DNA from: Prevotella sp.
GTDB taxonomy: Bacteria > Bacteroidota > Bacteroidia > Bacteroidales > Bacteroidaceae
DNA length: 64,000 nucleotides
NCBI GenBank assembly: GCA_017458225.1
Contig: JAFTFX010000013.1
Location: 62,001 to 126,000 of the forward strand
Direction: 5' to 3'
The stretch's first letter is position 1, and the number at the start of each line of letters is the position of its first letter. Below the pieces are notes generated by a model. That model saw nothing but the letters and a program-made list of their open reading frames with translations. It ran no database searches and was not told the DNA's origin. A program made the translations under genes and the position numbers. Positions 45,601 to 52,744 of this stretch are shown piece by piece.

Positions 45601-46065
45601 GTGAACACGGGTACCCTCTATGCCGTCAACGACCACGCGCAGATAGTCTACGGTAGGTTGTGCAGCCGACCGTCTCTCTTCTTCAGGAAAGAACGCCTCC
45701 AGCAGTGAAGGGACAGGAGCCTCATAGACCAACTGTACAAACAGGCAGAGGGCCTTGAAATCATAGAGCCGCCACTGCCGCAACTCTTCGGCATCCAGCT
45801 GCGACGACTTGCGGAACCGCACACGGGCATCATTGACGATGCGCTGCAGATGGCGGTCGGCACGATGCTCTCTGAGCAGATACTCCGTTTTGGCAAAAGG
45901 GCCGCCGAAGCGAATGCCCTGAAAAGCCGTCTGCTGATCCAGACAACGCAGGAACATACGGTTCATCAGCCGATAGGCCTTGCGCACATCGGACGTGTTG
46001 CTCACCACTTTCTGCAACTCTTCATAAAGATGGGTTTCCTCGGTCTCGTTGGGTCTCATCAACAT
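42628..46065 (-). CDS. Dna2-like nuclease-helicase (AAA/SF1 helicase with PD-(D/E)XK region)
   Basis: 1145 aa. The N-terminal half contains a Cas4/RecB-type nuclease signature at about residues 340-375 (QGRMDFLQLDQKILIEQKSGKG, then YVQMLLYSVLL). The C-terminal half is an SF1 helicase of the Upf1/Dna2 group: Walker A LIIGPPGTGKTSFG (about residue 708), AYTNRAVDEI, DEAS in LAVIDEASQILEP, GDHKQLPAVVQ, and C-terminal motifs VGVIVPYRNQI, VDTVERFQGSQRDY and VAMTRAREHLLLFG. A role in DNA end processing or repair is likely. It stands alone. The last codons (after VAGNF) are derived from a 22-bp repeat array and so are probably not part of the ancestral protein. Confidence 0.88.
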   Translation of the reverse strand: MLMRPNETEETHLYEELQKVVSNTSDVRKAYRLMNRMFLRCLDQQTAFQGIRFGGPFAKTEYLLREHRADRHLQRIVNDARVRFRKSSQLDAEELRQWRLYDFKALCLFVQLVYEAPVPSLLEAFFPEEERRSAAQPTVDYLRVVVDGIEGTRVHVRADQEGAENMTVCLEKNEHTPYDWDWLYLMPLLAKGSQLNLIHPRIVEGVAYPELVIYEPDYLVDISAVAACFESFTVSPWLHLLNKLKPAVQTSAIVLGNLASQFLDEELCQMEEQQTYADSIKTFFRNNGLALLTTPLDRDFHQQAQNQQLNIRHALREGLRKHVSDFTPRNVMVEPSFFSEMLGLQGRMDFLQLDQKILIEQKSGKGGYPQQDPDTPVVQEKHYVQMLLYSVLLRYNYRAQFEKNNFGLSSFLLYSRYKNGLISQGYAPQLVYKALQVRNGIVANEYNFSRGGIHVLEQLTADSLNTNKSGGVLWNVYQRPQIEELLQPIHQATPLERAYYLRFLTFIETEHLLAKVGTQTKENSGFADKWYSQLDVKLQAGNIFCDLEMVSPKETDHGKVSRLELRLPSRPDNDVANFRKGDIVVLYPYEEGSEPDARRTMVFRCTVEDIAEGRIVLNLRAMQADVHVFWYQKDCRWAIEHDFFESSFTALYRGMHAFLSAPQARRDLLMLQRRPCYDESLTLRGDYGAFNQLALRVKQARDLFLIIGPPGTGKTSFGLMTTLQEELCEPDSSVLLMAYTNRAVDEICSKLVEQGLDFIRIGGRYSCEKEYVPYLLETKAADCPHVDSLRQTIQQTRVFVGTTTALSSAASLFRIKQFDLAVIDEASQILEPHLMTLMSATTSAEQSAIRKLVLIGDHKQLPAVVQQDANDSRVDDELLQGIGLTDCRLSLFERLLKAYRTDEHIVYMLTRQGRMHHDIADFPNHAFYEGRLTEVPCSHQQRALTAKATGTNGIDDLLQTRRMVFVSIAAPAESPSDKVNQNEAEAIAATVARIYELNRDHFSAAQTVGVIVPYRNQIAAVRQAFESYGIPDLQAVTVDTVERFQGSQRDYIIYGFTIQQYYQLRFLTDHVFEENGHLIDRKLNVAMTRAREHLLLFGNDELLAADKVFSQLLDYLRSRDSFVRVGLDRYVAGNFTRSNTTGLPE

Positions 46066-46149
46066 CTTTTCTTTGTATCTCTAACGGGAGAAGAGAGGCC
46101 TTTATTGTGCAATTTGTGGTTAACCGCTCCACGATTTTCCGCTATTTAT

Positions 46150-46180
46150 TTTGTACTGTCTGCAAATTGTTGTACCTTTG
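46150..46180 (+). promoter_or_regulatory. Promoter of purL
   Basis: TTTG (46150-46153), a 19-bp spacer and TACCTTTG (46173-46180), 42 bp before the ATG. No purine riboswitch-like structure was noticed in the short leader. Confidence 0.8.
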
Positions 46181-46222
46181 TGCCCAGAATTATAAACTAT
46201 TAAATAAGGTATTAAGATTATT

Positions 46223-49200
46223 ATGATTCTTTTCTTCAAGACTCCACAAAAGAGCGTGATAGCCACCGAGGTGGACCATCAGCTCTGCAAGCAGGAAATC
46301 GATGAACTTTGTTGGCTTTATGGCGGTGCCACGCTGTGCCAGGACGAGCAGCTCGAAGGATTCTTCGTGGGTCCTCGCCGTGAAATGGTCACCCCCTGGT
46401 CGACAAATGCCGTTGAGATTACACAGAACATGAGCCTCAGCGGCATTTCGCGTATTGAGGAATACTGGGCTGTTGAAAACGAGAATGCCGAACACGACCC
46501 CATGCTACAGCGCATGTACAAAGGTCTCGACCAGAGCATCTTCACCATCAACATCCAGCCCGAGCCCATCAAGCATGTGGAGAACCTGGAGGAATACAAC
46601 GAACAGGAAGGACTGGCACTCTCGCCCGAGGAGATTGAATACCTGCACGGACTGGAGAAGCAGAACGGACGACCGCTGACCGACTCAGAGATCTTCGGCT
46701 TCGCACAGATCAACTCGGAGCACTGCCGCCACAAAATCTTCGGCGGAACCTTCATCATCGACGGACAGGAGATGGAGTCATCGCTCTTCCAGATGATTAA
46801 GAAGACCACACAGGAGAATCCCAACAAGATTCTATCAGCCTATAAGGACAACGTAGCCTTTGCACAAGGCCCCGTCGTAGAGCAGTTTGCCCCCAAGGAC
46901 CAGTCCACAGCCGACTGGTTCCAAGTAAAGGACATCGAGAGCGTTATCTCGCTGAAAGCTGAGACCCACAACTTCCCCACCACCGTGGAACCCTTCAACG
47001 GCGCTGCCACCGGTACAGGCGGCGAAATCCGCGACCGCATGGGCGGCGGCACCGGCTCATGGCCCATCGCTGGAACCGCTGTCTACATGACCGCCTATCC
47101 AAGATTAAGTGAGGTCAATGAAACTTATGAGGCCAATGAGGCCAATGAGCCCCATAAGCCCCATCTCCGCGACTGGGAAGATATCCTCCCCGTTCGCCAG
47201 TGGCTGTACCAGACCCCAGAACAGATTCTGATCAAGGCATCTAACGGTGCCAGCGACTTCGGCAATAAGTTCGGCCAGCCCCTCATCTGCGGCTCCGTTC
47301 TCACTTTCGAGCATCAGGAAACCTCTCCCGACCTCCCCGAAGGGGAGGAGTGCCTTGCGGGGGCTGATTGTGCCAACCACTCCTCCCCTTTGGGGAGGCA
47401 GGGAGGGGTCAAATACGCCTACGACAAGGTTATCATGCTTGCCGGCGGTGTGGGCTACGGAACCAAGCGTGACTGTCTGAAGAAAGAGCCACAGCCCGGC
47501 AACAAAGTGGTGGTGGTAGGCGGCGACAACTACCGCATCGGACTGGGCGGCGGCAGTGTGTCGTCGGTCGACACGGGTCGCTATTCCAACGGCATCGAGC
47601 TGAACGCCGTGCAGCGTGCCAACCCCGAAATGCAGAAACGTGCCTACAATCTGGTGCGAGCACTCTGCGAGGAAGACGTGAACCCCGTCGTCTCTATCCA
47701 CGACCACGGCTCCGCAGGCCACCTGAACTGTCTCTCTGAGCTCGTCGAAGACTGCGGCGGCGAGATCGACATGACCAAGCTGCCCATCGGCGACAAGACG
47801 CTCTCTTCAAAAGAAATCATCGCCAACGAGAGCCAAGAGCGCATGGGCCTGCTCATCGACGAGAAGCACATCGAGCATGTGCGCCGCATTGCCGAACGCG
47901 AACGCGCCCCGATGTATGTCGTCGGCGAGACCACAGGCGATGCCCACTTCTCGTTCAAGCAGGACGACGGCGTGAAGCCCTTCGACCTCGATGTCGCACA
48001 GATGTTCGGCCACTCGCCCAAGACCATCATGCGCGACAACACCGTGGAGCGCCACTATGCCCCAGTGAAATATGCCAAGCCTTCTGAATACTCAGATAAC
48101 TCTGAATACTCCGAAAAAATCCATGAATACCTGGAGCGCGTGCTCCAGCTCGAAGCCGTCGCCTGCAAAGACTGGCTCACCAATAAGGTCGACCGCTCTG
48201 TCACCGGCAAGATTGCCCGTCAGCAGTGCCAGGGCGAAATACAGTTGCCACTCAGCGACTGCGGTGTCGTAGCACTCGACTATCGTGGTCAGAAGGGTAT
48301 CGCAACTGCCATCGGTCATGCTCCGCAGGCAGGTCTGGCATCGCCCGAGGCTGGCTCGGTTCTCTCTGTAGCCGAGGCCCTCACGAATATTGTCTGGGCA
48401 CCACTCGCCGACGGCATGGATTCCCTCTCCCTCTCAGCCAACTGGATGTGGCCCTGTCGCTCACAGGAAGGCGAAGATGCACGTCTCTATGCCGCCGTCA
48501 AGGCACTCAGCGACTTCTGCTGCGACCTGCATATCAACGTGCCAACCGGCAAAGACTCACTCTCGCTGAGTCAACAGTATCCCAACGGTGAGAAAATTAT
48601 TTCGCCGGGAACAGTCATCGTCTCTGCCGGTGGCGAGGTCAGCGACATCAAGAAAGTCGTATCACCCGTACTCGTCAACGACAAAAATGCTTCGCTCTAT
48701 CACATCGACTTCTCGTTCGACCAGCAGCGCCTCGGCGGCTCAGCCTTTGCACAGAGTCTGGGCAAGGTGGGCGACGACGTGCCCACTGTGAAGAATGCCG
48801 AATATTTTGCCGATGCTTTCATGGCCATTCAGGAACTCATCAACCGCGGATGGATCATGGCTGGTCACGACATCTCTGCCGGCGGACTCATCACCACACT
48901 CCTTGAAATGTGCTTCGCCAACACCAAGGGCGGCATGCATATCAACCTGCACGACCTGTGCCAAGATGGCGACATCGTGAAAGCGCTCTTCGCTGAGAAT
49001 CCTGGTGTCGTCATACAGGTCAGCGACCAGCATAAACAGGAATTCCGCGACTTCATGGAAGAAAACGGCATTGGCTATGCCAAAATCGGCTATCCCGTAG
49101 AGGGCAGCCGCACCATCGAGGTTGTTTATCCCAGCCATACTAGCAACACTAGTATATCTAGTACTACTAGTCCAACTAGTTCTACTAGCTCTATTATCTT

Positions 49201-50200
49201 CGACATCGACCACCTGCGCGATGTATGGTACAAGACCAGCTACCTGCTCGACCGCAAGCAGAGCTTCAACGGCAAGGCTGCTGAACGTTTCGAGAACTAC
49301 AAGCAGCAACCGCTGGAGATGAAATTCCCCAAAGGCTTCACCGGCACGCTGGCCCAATACGGTCTCACCCCCCGGAGGGCTCTGAATACTCAGAATACTC
49401 TGAATAATCTGAATAATCAGACTACTCAGAACCATCAGAATACTCCGACTGCCCCCAAGGCTGCCATCATCCGCGAGAAGGGCACGAACGGCGAACGCGA
49501 AATGGCCTACTCCATGTATCTCGCAGGCTTCGACGTAAAAGACGTGATGATGACCGACCTCATCAGTGGTCGCGAGACCCTCGAAGACGTGAACTTCATC
49601 GTCTTCTGCGGTGGCTTCTCCAACAGCGACGTGCTGGGCTCGGCCAAGGGATGGGCTGGTGCCTTTCTCTTTAATCCTAAGGCCAAGCAGGCTCTCGACA
49701 ACTTCTATGCACGCAAGGACACACTCTCCCTCGGCATCTGCAACGGCTGCCAGCTGATGGTGGAACTCGGTCTTACGGGTGCTAAGGGCGCTAAGATGCT
49801 GCATAATGACAGCCACAAGTTCGAGAGCGAGTTCATCACCCTGCAGATTCCGCAGAACAACAGCGTGATGTTCGGCTCGCTCAGCGGCACAAAACTCGGC
49901 CTCTGGGTGGCTCACGGCGAAGGCAAATTCTCACTGCCCGAGGCAGAGAGTGCCTACAACGTCATTGCCAAGTACAACTACCACGGCTACCCCGCCAACC
50001 CCAACGGTTCCAACTACGACGTGGCTGGCATCTGCTCGGCTGACGGTCGCCACCTGTGCATGATGCCCCATCTGGAGCGAGCCATCTTCCCCTGGCAGAA
50101 CGCATGGTATCCTGCCAACCGCCGCAACGATGAGGTGACGCCTTGGATTGAGGCCTTTGTCAATGCACGCAAGTGGGTAGAGGCAGTACAGAGCGTTTAG
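46223..50200 (+). CDS. purL: Phosphoribosylformylglycinamidine synthase with five repeat-encoded insertions
   Basis: 1325 aa; single-chain PurL of this phylum is near 1230. Converts FGAR, glutamine and ATP to FGAM in purine synthesis. Domains: N-terminal PurS-like region, linker, AIRS-like ATP-grasp halves (SEHCRHKIFGG, KAETHNFPTTVEPFNGAATG, GGGSVSSVDTG, HDHGSAGHLNC, TGKDSLSL, HDISAGGLITTLLEM), and a C-terminal glutaminase (GGFSNSDVLGSAKGWAG, catalytic Cys in LGICNGCQLM, GEGKF). Five extra segments are repeat-encoded: 47111-47164, 47322-47408, 48083-48118, 49139-49192 and 49381-49452, together about 101 codons, which explains the length. All catalytic motifs are intact. Confidence 0.97.
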   Translation: MILFFKTPQKSVIATEVDHQLCKQEIDELCWLYGGATLCQDEQLEGFFVGPRREMVTPWSTNAVEITQNMSLSGISRIEEYWAVENENAEHDPMLQRMYKGLDQSIFTINIQPEPIKHVENLEEYNEQEGLALSPEEIEYLHGLEKQNGRPLTDSEIFGFAQINSEHCRHKIFGGTFIIDGQEMESSLFQMIKKTTQENPNKILSAYKDNVAFAQGPVVEQFAPKDQSTADWFQVKDIESVISLKAETHNFPTTVEPFNGAATGTGGEIRDRMGGGTGSWPIAGTAVYMTAYPRLSEVNETYEANEANEPHKPHLRDWEDILPVRQWLYQTPEQILIKASNGASDFGNKFGQPLICGSVLTFEHQETSPDLPEGEECLAGADCANHSSPLGRQGGVKYAYDKVIMLAGGVGYGTKRDCLKKEPQPGNKVVVVGGDNYRIGLGGGSVSSVDTGRYSNGIELNAVQRANPEMQKRAYNLVRALCEEDVNPVVSIHDHGSAGHLNCLSELVEDCGGEIDMTKLPIGDKTLSSKEIIANESQERMGLLIDEKHIEHVRRIAERERAPMYVVGETTGDAHFSFKQDDGVKPFDLDVAQMFGHSPKTIMRDNTVERHYAPVKYAKPSEYSDNSEYSEKIHEYLERVLQLEAVACKDWLTNKVDRSVTGKIARQQCQGEIQLPLSDCGVVALDYRGQKGIATAIGHAPQAGLASPEAGSVLSVAEALTNIVWAPLADGMDSLSLSANWMWPCRSQEGEDARLYAAVKALSDFCCDLHINVPTGKDSLSLSQQYPNGEKIISPGTVIVSAGGEVSDIKKVVSPVLVNDKNASLYHIDFSFDQQRLGGSAFAQSLGKVGDDVPTVKNAEYFADAFMAIQELINRGWIMAGHDISAGGLITTLLEMCFANTKGGMHINLHDLCQDGDIVKALFAENPGVVIQVSDQHKQEFRDFMEENGIGYAKIGYPVEGSRTIEVVYPSHTSNTSISSTTSPTSSTSSIIFDIDHLRDVWYKTSYLLDRKQSFNGKAAERFENYKQQPLEMKFPKGFTGTLAQYGLTPRRALNTQNTLNNLNNQTTQNHQNTPTAPKAAIIREKGTNGEREMAYSMYLAGFDVKDVMMTDLISGRETLEDVNFIVFCGGFSNSDVLGSAKGWAGAFLFNPKAKQALDNFYARKDTLSLGICNGCQLMVELGLTGAKGAKMLHNDSHKFESEFITLQIPQNNSVMFGSLSGTKLGLWVAHGEGKFSLPEAESAYNVIAKYNYHGYPANPNGSNYDVAGICSADGRHLCMMPHLERAIFPWQNAWYPANRRNDEVTPWIEAFVNARKWVEAVQSV
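47111..47164 (+). repeat. 9-bp tandem repeat in purL (tract 1)
   Basis: Six units, consensus GAGGCCAAT (GAGGTCAAT, GAAACTTAT, GAGGCCAAT twice, GAGCCCCAT, AAGCCCCAT); adds 18 residues. Confidence 0.9.
47322..47408. repeat. Palindromic element in purL
   Basis: Two 31-nt inverted arms (47322-47352 and 47378-47408, a few mismatches), each with its own CCTCCCC/GGGGAGG hairpin; 87 bp, an exact multiple of three, read in frame. Related in design to the porX element. Confidence 0.85.
48083..48118 (+). repeat. 9-bp tandem repeat in purL (tract 2)
   Basis: Four units: TCTGAATAC, TCAGATAAC, TCTGAATAC, TCCGAAAAA. Same 9-mer as in era and at 49381-49452 but read in another frame (Ser-Glu-Tyr). Confidence 0.85.
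49139..49192 (+). repeat. 9-bp tandem repeat in purL (tract 3)
   Basis: Six units, consensus ACTAGTNNN (ACTAGCAAC, ACTAGTATA, TCTAGTACT, ACTAGTCCA, ACTAGTTCT, ACTAGCTCT); encodes a Thr/Ser-rich stretch. Confidence 0.9.
49381..49452 (+). repeat. 9-bp tandem repeat in purL (tract 4)
   Basis: Eight units near TCAGAATAC; encodes an Asn/Thr/Gln-rich stretch in the same phase as the era repeat. Confidence 0.9.
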
Positions 50201-50209
50201 CCCACCGTC

Positions 50210-51292
50210 ATGGAACTGACCCCAACCCTTATCACACTGATAGTCACCACCATAGAACTGATGGTATGTCTATATTGCGCTGTCGTCTTGTGGCGGCAGC
50301 GCAAAGGCATGCCCGACCATTCACGTTTGGTACTCGCCTTGGGGGCTGCCCATTGCGTCCTCACCTCACTCTTAAAGTACAGAAGCCTCATCACTTCACC
50401 CACACAGACCATCTACCACGAAGTATTGCAGCCTGCACACCTCAGCTTAGGCATGCTTTCAGTGCTACTCATTTTGGCCTATGCTGTGGCAGTGGTAAGA
50501 CCTGAGTGGTTTCGCTCATGGCGCAGCACATTGGTGTTTTTCTCTCCAGGAGTACTGTTCATGGGTGTCTATTGGATAACACCCTCATGGACTCATCTGT
50601 ACTCTTTTTCAGACATTCAGGCCAACATCGGAGAAGTTAATGTACTTATTCGAGCCGTACAGTTCTTTGTCATTGTAGGCTACTGCATTTTTTTACTTTT
50701 CCGTATGGTGAACATCCGAGAGACAGGTGTCGGGAGTCTATGGGTGCGAAACTATATCTTGGGGACATTGGGACTACTCACACTCGTCACCCTTTTCTCC
50801 TATTTTCACTTCTATATACTCCACTACACACACCAAATATGCGTGGCTGTCTTTTACGCCTACTGGACATATTATGAACTGACCGAACGAGTCTATACGA
50901 CACCCTCGAACCTGTCATCCTCTGTCGTAGAAAGAACGGACGAAATGCAACAGAATACAGACTACAGGCGGTTCATCAACTTCGATGAGAGAGTCAGCAG
51001 TCTGAAGCTCTTTACCCAACAAGGCATTTCGCGCGATGACCTCTGCCGTATAATGGGTACTGATCGCACCACTTTTAGCCGTATCATCAGCGAACAGAGT
51101 GGCTGCAAGAACATGAGCGACTATCTGAACCGCAAACGACTTGACTATGCAGCACAGCTCATGCGCGAACACCCCGACTACTCCATCTCAGCCATTCTGA
51201 GCGACTCAGGCTTTAGCAGTCGTTCCAACTTCTACCGTCTGTTCTCTGAGCGTTTCGGAATGTCGCCTACAGACTATCAGCAACTGCAATGA
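50210..51292 (+). CDS. Membrane-bound AraC-family transcription regulator
   Basis: 360 aa. About six or seven transmembrane helices occupy residues 1-230. After a linker, a C-terminal AraC-type double HTH spans about 255-360 (LFTQQGISRDDLCRIMGTDR, then SISAILSDSGFSSRSNFYRL, ending FGMSPTDYQQL). The DNA-binding domain is therefore tethered to the inner membrane. The gene begins 9 bp after purL but functionally belongs with the fimbrial genes downstream. A 22-bp-spaced direct repeat (51300-51332) just after its stop and upstream of the next promoter is a likely binding site. Confidence 0.9.
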   Translation: MELTPTLITLIVTTIELMVCLYCAVVLWRQRKGMPDHSRLVLALGAAHCVLTSLLKYRSLITSPTQTIYHEVLQPAHLSLGMLSVLLILAYAVAVVRPEWFRSWRSTLVFFSPGVLFMGVYWITPSWTHLYSFSDIQANIGEVNVLIRAVQFFVIVGYCIFLLFRMVNIRETGVGSLWVRNYILGTLGLLTLVTLFSYFHFYILHYTHQICVAVFYAYWTYYELTERVYTTPSNLSSSVVERTDEMQQNTDYRRFINFDERVSSLKLFTQQGISRDDLCRIMGTDRTTFSRIISEQSGCKNMSDYLNRKRLDYAAQLMREHPDYSISAILSDSGFSSRSNFYRLFSERFGMSPTDYQQLQ

Positions 51293-51299
51293 ACGGCTG

Positions 51300-51332
51300 A
51301 TTTTGGACAATCAAACTGCCAATTTTGGACAA
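51300..51332 (+). promoter_or_regulatory. Direct repeat, candidate AraC-type operator of the fimbrial operon
   Basis: ATTTTGGACAA at 51300-51310 and again at 51322-51332, a spacing of 22 bp (two helix turns). It is centred about 60-70 bp before the expected transcription start, the usual place for an AraC-type activator. Confidence 0.6.
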
Positions 51333-51372
51333 CCTGCGGCTGGAATCCTCAAACGATTTCAGCCGTTTTTTC

Positions 51373-51380
51373 TATCTTTG
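51373..51380 (+). promoter_or_regulatory. -7 box of the fimbrial operon
   Basis: TATCTTTG, 20 bp before the ATG at 51401. No TTTG-like -33 at 19-20 bp, consistent with an activator-dependent promoter. Confidence 0.65.
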
Positions 51381-51400
51381 CCGGAAAAACAAATCTATTC

Positions 51401-52744
51401 ATGAACGTACGATTAGCGGCCAGACAGTCCCGTCAGCAACGACTATTGCTGGCAATTCTGCTGTTTCTTCAAGTTCCCGCATGTCTGGCCTCCAGCATTA
51501 CTGACACACTCGAACTGCGCTTTCGTCGAAATAGTTATACCATCAATCCCGACTTCGACGGCAACAAACAACGACTGGAAGCTTTCGACTCCTGTTTTCT
51601 GAACCATTTCTCCCATACACCCCCCCACTCCATCGATATTAATATCATCACAAGCACATCGCCAGAAGGTACTCCGCGCTTCAACCGCACGATAGGCAAT
51701 CGCCGTGGCCAGGCACTCCGACAGTTGTTAGTCACTCATTTCGGCATACCCGACCAAAACATTGAAATACGCAACGAAGGCCCCCGTTGGGACTTATTAT
51801 ATAATATGGTGAGCGAGAGTCATGAGCCTTGGCGCAACGAGGTGCTGCAGATACTCGAGAAAAGCAATACCAACCATCGTCGCCGAAGCAGGGACTCACG
51901 CGAACAGCAACTGCGCCATCTAAATGGCGGCAAAGTGTGGCAGGAACTCTGCAACCACTACTTTGCACCGCTCCGCAATGTTCGCTGCATGATCAGTAGC
52001 TCCTCGCCTCGACGCGACACCGTCTATGTGCGCGACACAATCGTATATATCCATGAGGTGTATCGCATTGACTCCACACACGTCTACTATACCGACTACA
52101 GAGAACCGAGAAAGAAAAAAGAGCGCACACAACGGCCTACCTATCTGGAACCTGTAGTGGCACTGAAAACCAACATTCTGCTATGGGCCGCAGGAGCTCC
52201 CAACATGCAAATTGAACTACCACTCGGCACGAGCAACCGCTGGAGCATCGAAGCCGAGTATTTCCAGCCATGGTTCACATGGGGACATAACGCCCACGCC
52301 CACCAATGTTTAGACCTCGGCATCGAGGCACGCTGCTGGTTGGGCAATCGTCAAAATCACAGTCTTCTGCAGGGCTGGCACATAGGAGTAGCACTGGCTG
52401 GTGGCTACTATAACTTGGAGTGGGAAGCAAACGACGGCTATCAAGGCGAATATGTCAACACATACCTCAACGTGGGCTATCAGCACCGCTTTAACCACCA
52501 CTGGGCCATCGACTTCGGCTTAGGCTTAGGCATGCTAAGCACGGGTTATCGCCACTACAAAGGCAGCAGCGTCTACCCCGATAATCACCTGGAACCATCG
52601 AATAATCATCTGATTTGGAAGAACAACGGCCACAGGAACTGGTGGGGGCCATGCCATGCCAATATCACCATAACCTATATGCTGGAGACGAAGCTCATCA
52701 AGGAGTCAAAACTATTCAAAAGCCTAAAACCATCAAAGAAATGA
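51401..52744 (+). CDS. DUF3575 outer membrane protein of the fimbrial operon
   Basis: 447 aa with a signal peptide (LLLAILLFLQVPACLA). The N-terminal part (about 30-165) has an OmpA-like look (RGQALRQLLVTHFGIP, preceded by SIDINIITSTSPEG). The C-terminal DUF3575 barrel (about 245-430) begins VALKTNILLWAAGAPNMQIELPLG-like and contains GLGLGMLSTGYRHY. DUF3575 genes typically stand first in Bacteroidales fimbria/Mfa-type loci. First gene of a four-gene operon; its stop overlaps the next start (ATGA). Confidence 0.88.
   Translation: MNVRLAARQSRQQRLLLAILLFLQVPACLASSITDTLELRFRRNSYTINPDFDGNKQRLEAFDSCFLNHFSHTPPHSIDINIITSTSPEGTPRFNRTIGNRRGQALRQLLVTHFGIPDQNIEIRNEGPRWDLLYNMVSESHEPWRNEVLQILEKSNTNHRRRSRDSREQQLRHLNGGKVWQELCNHYFAPLRNVRCMISSSSPRRDTVYVRDTIVYIHEVYRIDSTHVYYTDYREPRKKKERTQRPTYLEPVVALKTNILLWAAGAPNMQIELPLGTSNRWSIEAEYFQPWFTWGHNAHAHQCLDLGIEARCWLGNRQNHSLLQGWHIGVALAGGYYNLEWEANDGYQGEYVNTYLNVGYQHRFNHHWAIDFGLGLGMLSTGYRHYKGSSVYPDNHLEPSNNHLIWKNNGHRNWWGPCHANITITYMLETKLIKESKLFKSLKPSKK

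Noticed and set aside
46223..50200. purL as a gene fusion because of its length
   Set aside because: The excess is fully explained by repeat-encoded insertions; no extra domain is present.
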